A DNA stretch of 41,681 nucleotides from Gammaproteobacteria bacterium (GCA_030428905.1 JAUIED010000022.1:1-41681); one strand, 5' to 3'. Numbered from the stretch's first letter, positions 25,311 to 34,171 are shown. A program made the numbers and translations. The notes: generated by a model not told the origin, from the letters alone.

Positions 25311-25910
25311 TCAGGCCGCTTCCAGCATCTCCAGCAGCGCTTCCGCCGAGGCGTAGCCGCCGGCCAGCAGCCGGGTGGTGCCACCCTCCTCCACCAGCAC
25401 GCTCGGCAGGGCCTGAGTGCCGTAGCTGCGGGCGCGCGCAAACTGGGGCGCGAGGCTTTCACGCACGCTCCGGTCGTCGAACAACCCATCAAACACCTCC
25501 GCCGCCACGCCATGTCCCACCGCAGCCTCGCGCAGCAACGCCTTGTCAGTAACGTCTTCGCCGTGCAGGCAGAAGCGCGCCTGCAGGTCCCTGAGGTAGG
25601 CAAACGGTGGCGCGCCGGTAGCTCTACGCACCGCCTCCACCGCCACGCAGCAGGGCACCGAGTTGTGCACGTATTGCTCTGGCAGCTTGTTGCCGAACGG
25701 CTGCCCGGTGGTCGCCTCCACTTCGCGCCACAGCGACAGAATGCGCCCACGTCCGTATGCGCCCACCGGTTGCGTGCCGTCGGTGTTGATGCCGCCGAGC
25801 AGAAGATCGAAGTCAATGCGGCCCGCTAGCCGCTCCATGACCAGATCGATATCGGTAGCCATACCCCAGCACCACGAACACAGGGGATCGGTGACGAAGA
25901 CCACCTTCAT
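25311..25910 (-). CDS. DsbA-family thioredoxin-fold protein
   Basis: A 199-residue DsbA/FrnE-like protein. The CxxC motif is C11-S-W-C14 near the N terminus (VFVTDPLCSWCWGM), the helical insert is about residues 60-150, and a cis-Pro-type loop follows (TQALPSVLV). There is no signal peptide, so it is probably cytoplasmic. The ATG at 25910 overlaps the SelD-fusion stop by 4 nt, indicating coupled translation. A thiol redox partner next to SelD suggests a role in selenium delivery or handling, but this is inference. Confidence 0.85.
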   Translation of the reverse strand: MKVVFVTDPLCSWCWGMATDIDLVMERLAGRIDFDLLLGGINTDGTQPVGAYGRGRILSLWREVEATTGQPFGNKLPEQYVHNSVPCCVAVEAVRRATGAPPFAYLRDLQARFCLHGEDVTDKALLREAAVGHGVAAEVFDGLFDDRSVRESLAPQFARARSYGTQALPSVLVEEGGTTRLLAGGYASAEALLEMLEAA

Positions 25911-27970
25911 GTCACCACCCACCGCGCATCCGTGACCGCGCCAATAATGGTTGCTTGCGGGTAGCCCGCCGCGTGCAGCGCCGCGATCAACGCCTCTGCC
26001 TGCGCCTGAGGCACGCCGGCCAGCAGGCCGCCGGAGGTCTGCGGGTCGCAGAGCAGCCGTGCATCGGCGTCGCACTGAAAATCGCCGAGCACCTGTTCGT
26101 TGTTCGCCTGCAGGGAGCTTGCCACGCCTGCCGCCATGAGCTGCCTCGCTCCAGCCAGCAGCGGTACCCGAGCAGCGTGCACCTGCGCGCCCACGCCGGA
26201 AGCCCGCAACATCTCCGCCAGATGGCCAAGCAGGCCAAAGCCGGTGACGTCAGTGACTGCCGTCGCTTCGTGCTCCGCAAGCAGCGCACAGGCGCGCGCG
26301 TTGCTGAGATCCATGGACTGCACAGCCGCCTCAACGTGCTCCCCGGCGGCCTCACCGCGCATATCCGCGGCCAGCAGCACACCGGTGCCGATGGGTTTGG
26401 TCAGCACCAGCGCATCATCCACGCGCAGGCCGGACTTACGAAACGCCCTGAGGCCGGGCGCGCCCATGACGGTGAGCGCCAGAAAGAGCTCCGCGCCTTC
26501 GGAGGAGTGGCCACCCACCAAGGTGACGTCGTGCTCCTCGAGCACGTGCACCGCGCCCAGCAGCAGGTCGGTGAGTTCGGCCTCCATCAGCGGCTCCGCC
26601 ATGAGCGGCACGGTGGCCATGGCCAGCGCCGTGGCCGGGCGTGCGCCCATGGCGAAGAGGTCGTTGAGGTTGTGATGCGCGACGATGCGGCCGAAGCGAT
26701 AGGTATCGTCCATCATGCCGCGCAGGCCGTCGGTGCTCACCACCATGCGCCCGTCACTGCGCACCACCGCCGCGTCGTCGCCGATGCCCACCTCCACATC
26801 CTCGCGCGGTGTGATGGGCAGCCGACCGAGCACCCGCGACAACAGGTCAGCACCGAGCTTGGCGCCACAGCCGCCGCAACGCATGGTGTCGGGCACCGCG
26901 CTCTGTAGCGCCGGGGGCAGCGTCGGCGCGGCAGGCGCCATCTGCGGCAGATCCTGAAAGCGCCGCATGAAGGTACGGTCGATGTGATCTTTCCATCGCC
27001 ACATCAGGCGGCTACGCCAGGCGAAGCCCCACTTGGCAGCGACTGCCGTGCCATCCCCCACGCCCATCAGCGTGAGGAACTGCCGCTGCGGGCGAAAACG
27101 CCGCTGCCGGCCACCCAGCAGCGCCGCCCGCAGGTTGTGCACCAGCACCGGCCCGGCACGCACCGCATACACTCCGGCTTTGGGGCGCTCCTGGCCATCC
27201 AGGCAGGCGACATCGCCGGCCGCGAAGATGTTGTCGTGGGAAACGGAACGAAGGTGCGGGTCCACCCGCACGAAGCCGCTCGCGTCCACCGCCAGGCCGC
27301 TCTGCGCCACCCATGCGGGTGCAACCACTGCGGTCACCCAGAACAGCGCATCCGCATCCGGGAGGCTGTCATCGGTGACTTCCTCACCCAGTTGCACCGC
27401 CACACCCTGCGTATCGCAGGCCCGGCGCAGCAGATTCGCGGAGCGCCGGTTGAATCCCGGCAGCCAACTCCGCCCCAGGAGCTGCACGATCAGATCCGGT
27501 CGTGCGGCACGCATGGCCAGCGCGAGCTCGACGCCGCCGGCGCCGGTGCCGATAACGGCGATTCGGGCATTGGGCACAAGCCCTTCGACGGTCTCGCGCC
27601 ACTTCGGCAGGAACTGACCGATGGGCTTGACCGCCACACCGCGGCCCACGGGTTCGGGCGCGGAACCTGAGTTGATGGACAGCACGTCGTAACGGATCGG
27701 CGGACGTTCCGCACACAGCACCCGGCCTGCATCGGTATCGATGCCAATGACCGCCGCGTGGATCAGCCGTGCACCAGCAAAGCGCACCAGCGGCGCCAGA
27801 TCGATGTGCATGTCGTCATCGGTGTAAGCACCGGCCACATGGCCCGGCAACATGCCGGAGTACGGTGAACGCAGTTCGCGGGAGATGACGGTGACCCGCA
27901 CACCAGGCCAGGCCCGCATACCGATAGCGCGCAGCACCTGCACATGCGTATGCCCGCCACCTACCAGCAC
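25907..27970 (-). CDS. selD: NADH-dehydrogenase-like flavoprotein fused to selenide, water dikinase (SelD)
   Basis: A two-domain protein of 687 residues from the GTG at 27970. Residues 1-340 are a pyridine-nucleotide disulfide oxidoreductase/NDH-2-like domain (VGGGHTHV; second Rossmann GTGAGG 141-146; IFAAGDVACL). Residues about 360-687 are SelD: MRCGGCGAKLG (C368, K371), GIGDDAAVV, STDGLRGMMDD, TLVGGHSSEG, TDVTGFGLLGHL, DPQTSGGLL. SelD makes selenophosphate from selenide and ATP; the flavoprotein part may supply or reduce the selenium substrate. This fusion type is known. The GTG removes residues that relatives have (VRDL before VLVGGG). The frame is open further upstream without ATG, GTG or TTG, and ATC at 28009 gives IDPTDTAPDVRDLVLVGGG. 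Confidence 0.93.
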   Translation of the reverse strand: MLVGGGHTHVQVLRAIGMRAWPGVRVTVISRELRSPYSGMLPGHVAGAYTDDDMHIDLAPLVRFAGARLIHAAVIGIDTDAGRVLCAERPPIRYDVLSINSGSAPEPVGRGVAVKPIGQFLPKWRETVEGLVPNARIAVIGTGAGGVELALAMRAARPDLIVQLLGRSWLPGFNRRSANLLRRACDTQGVAVQLGEEVTDDSLPDADALFWVTAVVAPAWVAQSGLAVDASGFVRVDPHLRSVSHDNIFAAGDVACLDGQERPKAGVYAVRAGPVLVHNLRAALLGGRQRRFRPQRQFLTLMGVGDGTAVAAKWGFAWRSRLMWRWKDHIDRTFMRRFQDLPQMAPAAPTLPPALQSAVPDTMRCGGCGAKLGADLLSRVLGRLPITPREDVEVGIGDDAAVVRSDGRMVVSTDGLRGMMDDTYRFGRIVAHHNLNDLFAMGARPATALAMATVPLMAEPLMEAELTDLLLGAVHVLEEHDVTLVGGHSSEGAELFLALTVMGAPGLRAFRKSGLRVDDALVLTKPIGTGVLLAADMRGEAAGEHVEAAVQSMDLSNARACALLAEHEATAVTDVTGFGLLGHLAEMLRASGVGAQVHAARVPLLAGARQLMAAGVASSLQANNEQVLGDFQCDADARLLCDPQTSGGLLAGVPQAQAEALIAALHAAGYPQATIIGAVTDARWVVT

Positions 27971-28026
27971 CAGGTCACGAACGTCCGGCGCTGTGTCAGT
28001 GGGGTCGATGGGTCCAGCGTCTCGGG

Positions 28027-28374
28027 TCAGTCGTCGTAATCGAGATCGTCGAGATCCTTGGCCAGACGACGCTCTTCCAGACGGCGCTCAATCTCCCGTC
28101 GCAGCGCCAAGCCATTGGAAGGGGTTTCGGCGAGCACACGATCGAGATCCGGCGCCTCCTCGTCATCGTCGCTGTCGCTGTCGTAGTCATCGTCGCCGCT
28201 GTCGACGCTGTCATCGTCGTCATCGTCCAGGTCGCTGTCGAGCTCCGTATCGTCGGCGAGCTCTTCCTCTGCAGCCTGGGCTGCAATCGGCTCCTCACCA
28301 TCTGTGGCAGCAGCAACACTCGCTGCTTTGCTCGGTGCTTTTTTCCCAGCAGTCTTACGTCGAGCACGCGCCAA
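28027..28374 (-). CDS. Highly acidic PA3496-like protein
   Basis: A 115-residue protein. A basic, Ala/Lys-rich N terminus (ARARRKTAGKKAPSK) is followed by a low-complexity acidic stretch at about residues 40-75 rich in Asp and Ser. The C-terminal helix LALRREIERRLEERRLAKDL is like the PA3496 family (putative envelope-integrity protein). The TTG start at 28374 has AGGAGGG 5 nt upstream. Its stop lies 17 nt before the candidate ATC start of the SelD fusion, so the three genes look like one operon. Molecular function is unknown. Confidence 0.75.
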   Translation of the reverse strand: MARARRKTAGKKAPSKAASVAAATDGEEPIAAQAAEEELADDTELDSDLDDDDDDSVDSGDDDYDSDSDDDEEAPDLDRVLAETPSNGLALRREIERRLEERRLAKDLDDLDYDD

Positions 28375-28535
28375 GAGATCCCTCCTGAATCGAGCAAAAG
28401 TACACCTTCCTCAGGCGCTTATTTATGCGGGACGATGGGGGCTGTCAAGCACGGGGTGTGCGTTTGTGAACGGATGCCGCGAAAAGCCGCGCAGCAGGGG
28501 CGAGCAGGCGCCGCCTAGGGGGTGCGCAAGCCCCG

Positions 28536-28643
28536 TCAGAGCAGCGGCAAAAACGCGTAGGCCGCAAAACCGGCCAGCGCGAAGGTGCCGGCGACGGTGC
28601 CGAGAACCGGGGATTGGGCGATTTCTTTCAGTCGTTCGGTCAT
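28536..28643 (-). CDS. Small single-span membrane protein (35 aa)
   Basis: ATG 28643 to TGA 28536 encodes 35 residues: an amphipathic start (MTERLKEIAQSP), then one hydrophobic span (GTVAGTFALAGFAAYAFLPL). No convincing ribosome site is visible, so the call rests on composition. The surrounding 28375-28535 stretch shows no other gene. Confidence 0.35.
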   Translation of the reverse strand: MTERLKEIAQSPVLGTVAGTFALAGFAAYAFLPLL

Positions 28644-28701
28644 GCGCGCACGGTAGCGAAAGCAACCGGCGCTGGGAAAGAACCTTTGGCTTTATGGTTA
28701 T

Positions 28702-29682
28702 TCAGGCCGCGAGCATGACCAGCCCGTAGGCCACCGGCAACATCAGTATCCACAAGCCGAGCGCAAACACCCCTTCCCTGCCGCCGAGCCGCGCAAGCGT
28801 TGCCCGCGTGAGTTCGAGCCCGACGAAGAACAGCGCCAGCACCAGCAGGATCTTGCTCACCATCTTGAGCCCGCTGAGGAGCTCTGCGGGAAGTGTGAAC
28901 ACCGTCGCCACCACCGCTGCGGCGATGAAGGCGACCACGAACAGCGGCACACGCGCACGCTGCAGCAACGCCTTGCCCCGTTCGCCGTTCTTCCACATGC
29001 CGAGCACCACCACCACCGGCACCAGCCACAGCGTGCGGCCGAGCTTGACCGTGGTGGCCACCTCCGCCGCTTCCTCGCCATAGACCGCGGCGGTGGCCAC
29101 CACCGAGCTCGTATCGTGCACGGCCAGCGCCGCGAAGCCGCCGAACTCGAGCTGTGACATGTCGAGCCACGCAGCAAGGGGCGGGAAGGCGAACAGCGCC
29201 ACCATGTTGAGGAGAAACACCGCACCAAGGGCCAGGCCAATGCGCGCGGCGTCTGCTTTGAAGAACGGCGCGCACGCGGCGATGGCCGTGCCACCGCAGA
29301 TGGCCGTGCCAAGGGTGAGCAGGCTCGCCGTTACCACGTCTATCCGAAACAACTTCGCCACCAGCCAACCGATACCGATGGCCGCCAGCACGTACGCGGT
29401 GACCGCACCGGAGAACGACTGGCTGAGGCTCAGAAGTGCTGCGGCGTTCATGGTCAGCCCCAGCAGGACGATGGCCGTCTGCAGCGACATCTTGGCGAGC
29501 TTCGTGCTGGTGGGCAGCGGGTTGCGCCCGAGCAGCAGCGCGCACGCCGCACCACCGGCCAGGCCCACCGCCGGGTGCTGCAGCCACAGTGCCGGCAGCA
29601 CCGCGACCACCATCAGGGCCAGCACCCCGGCACCGCCGTCCAGTGTCAGCAGGGCCCGTATTTTCGAATCGGAGTTCATCAT
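28702..29682 (-). CDS. YeiH/UPF0324-family putative sulfate exporter
   Basis: A 326-residue protein with about ten hydrophobic helices. Family landmarks are TSTKLAKMSLQTAIVLLGL, TLGTAICGGTAIAACAPFF, AVHDTSSVVATAAVYGE and LALFFVGLEL. YeiH relatives are annotated as sulfate or anion exporters, with weak experimental support. Either Met of the initial MMNSD (29682 or 29679) could be the start. It is divergent from an Lrp-type regulator 74 nt away; YeiH genes are often beside a dedicated regulator, so control by it is likely. Confidence 0.85.
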   Translation of the reverse strand: MMNSDSKIRALLTLDGGAGVLALMVVAVLPALWLQHPAVGLAGGAACALLLGRNPLPTSTKLAKMSLQTAIVLLGLTMNAAALLSLSQSFSGAVTAYVLAAIGIGWLVAKLFRIDVVTASLLTLGTAICGGTAIAACAPFFKADAARIGLALGAVFLLNMVALFAFPPLAAWLDMSQLEFGGFAALAVHDTSSVVATAAVYGEEAAEVATTVKLGRTLWLVPVVVVLGMWKNGERGKALLQRARVPLFVVAFIAAAVVATVFTLPAELLSGLKMVSKILLVLALFFVGLELTRATLARLGGREGVFALGLWILMLPVAYGLVMLAA

Positions 29683-29756
29683 CTGCGCAGGATAGCGGAG
29701 AACGTCCCATAAGAGCGCGTTATCATGTGCAAATCTACCGGCCGGAGTGCCCAATC

Positions 29757-30224
29757 GTGAAGCTCGACCGCCTCGACCGCAAACTGCTCGCACTCCTGCA
29801 GGAAGACGCAAGCCTGTCCAACGCCGAGCTCGCCGAACGGGTGAACCTTTCCACCAACGCCTGCTGGCGGCGCGTGAAGCGGCTGGAGGAAGACGGCTTC
29901 ATCCGCAAGCGCGTGGCGCTGCTCAGCCAGGAAGCGCTGGGCCTCGGCGTGACGGTGTTCGTCGCCATCAAGACCAGTGCCCACACAGACGAGTGGCTGG
30001 CGGCGTTCGCCCAGGGCGTGCGCGATCTGCCGGAGGTGGTCGAGTTCTACCGGCTGAGCGGCGACACCGACTACCTGCTCAAAGTAGTCGTGTGCGACAT
30101 CCACGACTACGACCGCGTATACAAGAAGCTCATCAGCATCGCGCCCCTGCACGACGTATCGTCATCCTTCGCCATGGAACGCATCAAGTCTTCCACCGCT
30201 CTGCCGTTGGATCACCTGGCCTGA
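29757..30224 (+). CDS. Lrp/AsnC-family transcriptional regulator
   Basis: A 155-residue regulator. The N-terminal HTH begins LDRLDRKLLALLQEDASLSN and contains NACWRRVKRLEEDGFI as recognition helix and wing. The RAM ligand domain follows (VTVFVAIKTSAHTDEWL, then LSGDTDYLLKVVV). The GTG start at 29757 has GGAG 9 nt upstream. It probably senses an amino acid or related ligand and controls the divergent YeiH-type exporter. Its stop overlaps the end of the convergent pseudogene by 13 nt. Confidence 0.9.
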   Translation: MKLDRLDRKLLALLQEDASLSNAELAERVNLSTNACWRRVKRLEEDGFIRKRVALLSQEALGLGVTVFVAIKTSAHTDEWLAAFAQGVRDLPEVVEFYRLSGDTDYLLKVVVCDIHDYDRVYKKLISIAPLHDVSSSFAMERIKSSTALPLDHLA

Positions 30225-31058
30225 GCCGGCGCCACGCAGGCGCCGTAGGCAATGCTCACCAATTCATCGAAGCGGTCGATGCTCGGCTGGTACCTGGCCC
30301 CGGCTGCCTGGGCTGAGGTCAGAGCGCCATCCGCTTCCAGCGGCAGCGCTACCGAAAATACACTCACCGCTGGGTCCGGCTCGGTGCCGTAACGCAGGTC
30401 CGCCGCCACGAGCTCAGTACCGCCGTCCGTGTCGCGCACGGCGTAGTGGGTCCAACCCATGGCGAACCAGGAAAAAACGCGCCCATCGCGGCGCTGCTCA
30501 AACGCATCTACCAGACGATCCGGCGCCCGTTCGCCCTCACCCCAGTCAATGGCACACGGGTCCCACATGGACAGGTACCCCACGTAGTCCCGCTCTGGCG
30601 TCCTGCCGACCACACGCCGCATGAAGGGCTGCAGGATGGTGGGGAAGGCCTCCACCTGCGCGGGTGTCACCCCCCTGCCCTCCAGGTCTGCCCGCGCATA
30701 ATCACGAGCCCCCACGTTCAAATGCCAGGCCCAGAGCAGGTAGGCGCTGCTGATTGCCAACACCACACAAGCCGCGCCCCGCGCCGCCCGCAGCCGCGCG
30801 GCCAGGACCACGCCGACGATCAGCGCAAGCGTATACACCGGATCGATGATCGGCATGGCAAATACCGCAAAGCGGGCGTCGGTGAACGGCAGCAGAAGCT
30901 GCGTGCCGTAGGGTGTCAGCGCATCCAAGAGCGGGTGCGACCACAGCGCCACCATGCAGACCAGTATCCAACCACCCAAGGCGCCCACCTCTTGGGTTTC
31001 GTCGCCGAGCCGGTGGCGCCGCCAGCGCCCCGAGCGTGGCTTGGGAAATCGGGTCCAT
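30212..31058 (-). pseudogene. YdjM-like membrane metal-dependent hydrolase, deleted and frameshifted
   Basis: ATG 31058 starts MDPISQATLGALAAP, the standard N terminus of the YdjM family, but this frame soon becomes nonsense. The family sequence resumes in another frame at about 31015: VGALGGWILVCMVALWSHPL, then LDALTPYGTQLLLPF, then the normal C-terminal two thirds to 30212. In relatives about 60-90 residues, including the PDLD and HRxxTHS metal motifs, lie between these parts. A deletion with a frame change has therefore removed the active site. It follows the CoA-transferase by 9 nt. Confidence 0.7.
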
Positions 31059-31067
31059 CGCTGCCGC

Positions 31068-32273
31068 TCAGACCACGCCTTCGCGCCGCAGGCGCTCAAT
31101 GTCTGCCGGCGCGAAGCCGTACTCGCTGAGAATCTCGTCGGTATGCTCACCAAGCGCCGGCGGCTTGGTTACGGGTCTGCGTGGCAGGCCCTCGACGTTG
31201 AGCGGGTTGTCGACAACCGGGTAACGGGACACGTCCGGCGTGGTTTCCCGCAGCATGCTGTTGGCGCGCAGCTGTGGGTCGCTGGGTAGATCCGTCAGCT
31301 GCGCAACGAGCACCACATTGAGGCCAGCTTCCCGCGCCCGGGACATGAAGTCAGCGGACTGCTGGCGGGCAAAGTGCGGCCGGAGTGCGGCAACGAATTC
31401 CGCTGCGTTGGCCAGACGCGCCTCGGCGGATACGAAACGCTCATCCACCAGCACGTCCGGAGCGTCCAGCAGCAGCATGAGCCGGTCGAAGTCTTCCTCC
31501 ATGCGCAGCATGCTGAGCGCAATCCAACGTCCGTCTGCAGTCTCATAGGCGCCGTGCGGGTAGTTGCCGCGGCTCGGATGCCGGTAGGGGGTAAAGTCCG
31601 CCTCACTGAACTGTGCCTGCGCCAGGCACGAGGCGGACCATAGGCCGTTGGCGAGCAGGGAGGTATGCACGAGTGCCCCCTCCCCCGTGCGCTCACGGCG
31701 CAGCAGTGCCGTCATGATGCTGGCGTAGAGGGTCACAGCCGTGGGGTGATCGCCCATGCCGGCCAACGCCGGCGATGGGGCCGCGCCGTCCTCGCGCACC
31801 AGGTCCATGAGGCCAGAGCGCGCCCAGTAGGCCACCAGATCGAAGCCCTCGTGATCGCGGTCCGGTCCGTGCTCACCATAGGCGGTGAGCGACGCGTAGA
31901 TCATGCGCGGGTTCACCTCGGCCAGCGCCTCGTAGGTGAGTCCGAGCTGCCGGCGCAGGGGCAGCGGCTGGTTGGTGATGTACACGTCGCAGTCGCGCAC
32001 CATACGCATGAGGATGGCCATGCCTTCCTCGGTCTTCAGGTTGAGCGACAGCGAGCGCCGGTTGCGCGCATCGAGCTGCCAGGTGTAGTTCTCGTCGCTG
32101 TCCGGCGTCACCGGCAGCAACGCATAGTTGCGGTAACCATCGCCGATCTGCGGCAGCTCCACCTTGATCACGTCAGCGCCTAGATCGGCGAGCAGCGTGG
32201 CGGCTACGGGTGCGGCGATCCAGCTCGCCACGTCCAGCACCTTCAATCCTTCCAGCAGCAGCTTCTCAGCCAT
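31068..32273 (-). CDS. CaiB/BaiF-family CoA-transferase
   Basis: A 401-residue class III CoA-transferase. The N terminus (LKVLDVASWIAAPVAATLLA, then DLGADVIKVE) and the catalytic Asp D175 in AGMGDHPTAV are typical. LKPEE-like packing is seen at SLSLNLKTEEG, and the C-terminal LGEHTDEIL is conserved. Such enzymes activate carboxylic acids by moving CoA from another acyl-CoA. The ATG at 32273 is chosen because it begins the conserved domain and is preceded by GGGTGG. A distant paralogue lies at 39204-40415. Confidence 0.9.
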   Translation of the reverse strand: MAEKLLLEGLKVLDVASWIAAPVAATLLADLGADVIKVELPQIGDGYRNYALLPVTPDSDENYTWQLDARNRRSLSLNLKTEEGMAILMRMVRDCDVYITNQPLPLRRQLGLTYEALAEVNPRMIYASLTAYGEHGPDRDHEGFDLVAYWARSGLMDLVREDGAAPSPALAGMGDHPTAVTLYASIMTALLRRERTGEGALVHTSLLANGLWSASCLAQAQFSEADFTPYRHPSRGNYPHGAYETADGRWIALSMLRMEEDFDRLMLLLDAPDVLVDERFVSAEARLANAAEFVAALRPHFARQQSADFMSRAREAGLNVVLVAQLTDLPSDPQLRANSMLRETTPDVSRYPVVDNPLNVEGLPRRPVTKPPALGEHTDEILSEYGFAPADIERLRREGVV

Positions 32274-32358
32274 GTTCCACCCGGCAGTTGAGATCCGGCC
32301 ATCTTCCGCCAGACCATGCGCGCAAGACAACCGCCCCTCGGCTTGAGATCATGCCCCC

Positions 32359-33036
32359 ATGCAGCCGCTCATCTCGCAACATCCGCTCATCGTCTACGTG
32401 GACGTGAAAAGCCCGTACGCCTATCTGGCCATCGAGCCGACGCTCGCTCTAGGCGCAGCACTCGGTATCGCCATCGACTGGCGGCCGCTGACGCTGAACA
32501 TCGGCAGCTACCTCGGCACCGCGAAAACCAACGCCGAAGGCAAAGTCACGGAGCAGAACCGCTCGAAGAAACAGTGGCATGCCGTGCGTTACGCCTACAT
32601 GGACGCCAAACGTTACGCCCGCATGCGCGGTATCAGCCTCTATGGCACGCAGAAAATCTGGGATTCCTCATTCGCAGGAATCGGCATTCTGTGGGCAGGC
32701 GCGCAGGGCCAGGATGCGGTGGCACGCTACCTGCGTGCGGTGTACCCGCCGTTCTGGCAGCGGGCGCTCGATATCGAGGACGTCAGCGTAATCCGCGCCA
32801 CCCTGCAAGCCGCAGATGTGGACGTCGACGGGTTCGAAACGTACGCGCGCGGCTCCGGCCGTGCCCTGCACGACGAGCTGCAGGCACAGCTTCACCCTGC
32901 GGGGATCTACGGCGTGCCCACCTACGTGGCGGACGGCGAGATTCTGTTCGGCCGCGAGCATCTGCCCGCCGTGCGCTGGCTGCTCACCGGACGCCAGGGC
33001 CAGGCGCCGGACACCGCCTACGAGAGCGCCCCGTGA
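32359..33036 (+). CDS. DsbA/kappa-GST-like protein (2-hydroxychromene-2-carboxylate isomerase family), first of tandem pair
   Basis: A 225-residue thioredoxin-fold protein. YVDVKSPYAYLAIEPTLAL is the glutathione-site motif of HCCA isomerases and kappa GSTs, with Ser instead of the DsbA cysteines, and GVPTYV gives the cis-Pro loop. The likely activity is glutathione-dependent isomerisation or transfer, or a non-redox role. Its TGA overlaps the GTG of the next gene, so the two are translationally coupled. Confidence 0.82.
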   Translation: MQPLISQHPLIVYVDVKSPYAYLAIEPTLALGAALGIAIDWRPLTLNIGSYLGTAKTNAEGKVTEQNRSKKQWHAVRYAYMDAKRYARMRGISLYGTQKIWDSSFAGIGILWAGAQGQDAVARYLRAVYPPFWQRALDIEDVSVIRATLQAADVDVDGFETYARGSGRALHDELQAQLHPAGIYGVPTYVADGEILFGREHLPAVRWLLTGRQGQAPDTAYESAP

Positions 33037-33653
33037 AGCACATTGACCTCTACGTGGACCCGACTTCCGCCGCGTCGTACCTCGCCTTCGAGCCGACGCT
33101 GGTACTGCTGGCGCGCACCGGCACCCAGGCAAGCTGGCACATGGCCCGCAAACCAAGGCGTCACACGGCCAGCGCCGATGGTGAAGAGACCGTGAGCGAG
33201 CGACACAAGCGGGTGCGCCAGGCGTATCAGGACGACGAGGCGGCCCGTTATGCCCGCTGGCGCGGCCTGCCCATGCAGACACCGCGCGCAGAGCTGGATG
33301 CCGCGGCGGTGGCCGCAGCGTTGGCGTCCGTCGAAAGCCAGCCGCAGATCGCCACCGACTACCTGCGCTCGCTCTACGATCACTACTGGAGCGGCAACCC
33401 TGCACCGCTGCACGCAGCCGGCGTGCAGCAGTTGCTCACGGCGGCTGGCGGGCCGGTGATTTCAGAATCGGCTCTGGCGCAAGGGCCTGCGCTGCTGCAT
33501 GAAGCGGGAGAAACCGGCGTGTTCGATGTCCCCGCCTACCGCATCGCCGGGGAGGTGTTCATCGGCCGGCAACACCTGCCGCTCATCGAACGCATCATTC
33601 GGGAAGGGCTGGAGGCGGTGATACCGCCCCTGCCGCCTAAAGCGTCTGGCTGA
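33033..33653 (+). CDS. DsbA/kappa-GST-like protein, second of tandem pair
   Basis: A 206-residue homologue of the preceding gene. Its N terminus (DLYVDPTSAASYLAFEPTLV) aligns with VDVKSPYAYLAIEPTLAL, keeping Ser but changing the neighbours, and the cis-Pro loop is VFDVPAYRI. It is shorter and more diverged, so the pair may act as a heterodimer. GTG 33033 is chosen from the 4-nt overlap with the first gene; the much longer open frame upstream is only a shadow of that gene. Confidence 0.78.
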   Translation: MKHIDLYVDPTSAASYLAFEPTLVLLARTGTQASWHMARKPRRHTASADGEETVSERHKRVRQAYQDDEAARYARWRGLPMQTPRAELDAAAVAAALASVESQPQIATDYLRSLYDHYWSGNPAPLHAAGVQQLLTAAGGPVISESALAQGPALLHEAGETGVFDVPAYRIAGEVFIGRQHLPLIERIIREGLEAVIPPLPPKASG

Positions 33654-33667
33654 TCCCGCGCCGGCTG

Positions 33668-34171
33668 CTACTTATCGAGTGCTGCATTCCACTCCGCCAC
33701 ACGATCCGCATGCGCTTCGAGGTGCGCATCCGCATCACCCTCGATCTCGATGCTGACGATGTTGTCGCCCTGGGCAATGGCATCCACCACCGCCTGGTCG
33801 GCATCACCCTGCACGGCGCCGAATATGCTGTGCGCGTTGTCGAGCCAGGGTGTGGCGACATGGGTGATGAAGAACTGCGAGCCGTTCGTGCCGGGCCCCG
33901 CGTTGGCCATGGAGAGTTTTCCGGGTCCATCATGCTTGAGGCTTGCATCGAACTCGTCTTCGAAGCGGTAACCCGGCCCACCGGTACCGCTACCCAGCGG
34001 GCAGCCGCCCTGGATCATGAAGTCGGCGATGACGCGGTGAAAAGACAGGCCATCATAAAATCCGCGGCGCGCCAGGTTGACGAAACTCGCCACGGTCACG
34101 GGGGCTTGCTCCGGGTACAGATCCGTGCGGATGGTGCCCTTGGAGGTGTTGAAGACGGCCACTAGGCTCAT
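33668..34171 (-). CDS. Cyclophilin-type peptidyl-prolyl cis-trans isomerase
   Basis: A 167-residue cyclophilin. Family residues are [15 protein letters not shown] (catalytic Arg), NGSQFFIT, and [14 protein letters not shown], with Leu-Asp before the His instead of the common LD-KHTVFG form. There is no signal peptide, so it is a cytoplasmic PpiB-like enzyme. AAGGAG lies upstream of ATG 34171. Confidence 0.93.
   Translation of the reverse strand: MSLVAVFNTSKGTIRTDLYPEQAPVTVASFVNLARRGFYDGLSFHRVIADFMIQGGCPLGSGTGGPGYRFEDEFDASLKHDGPGKLSMANAGPGTNGSQFFITHVATPWLDNAHSIFGAVQGDADQAVVDAIAQGDNIVSIEIEGDADAHLEAHADRVAEWNAALDK

Noticed and set aside
28130-28260. The GTCATCGTC-like runs as a tandem DNA repeat or CRISPR-like array
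   Set aside because: They are the antisense of the Asp/Ser-rich codons of the acidic protein; the unit length is irregular and no spacers exist.
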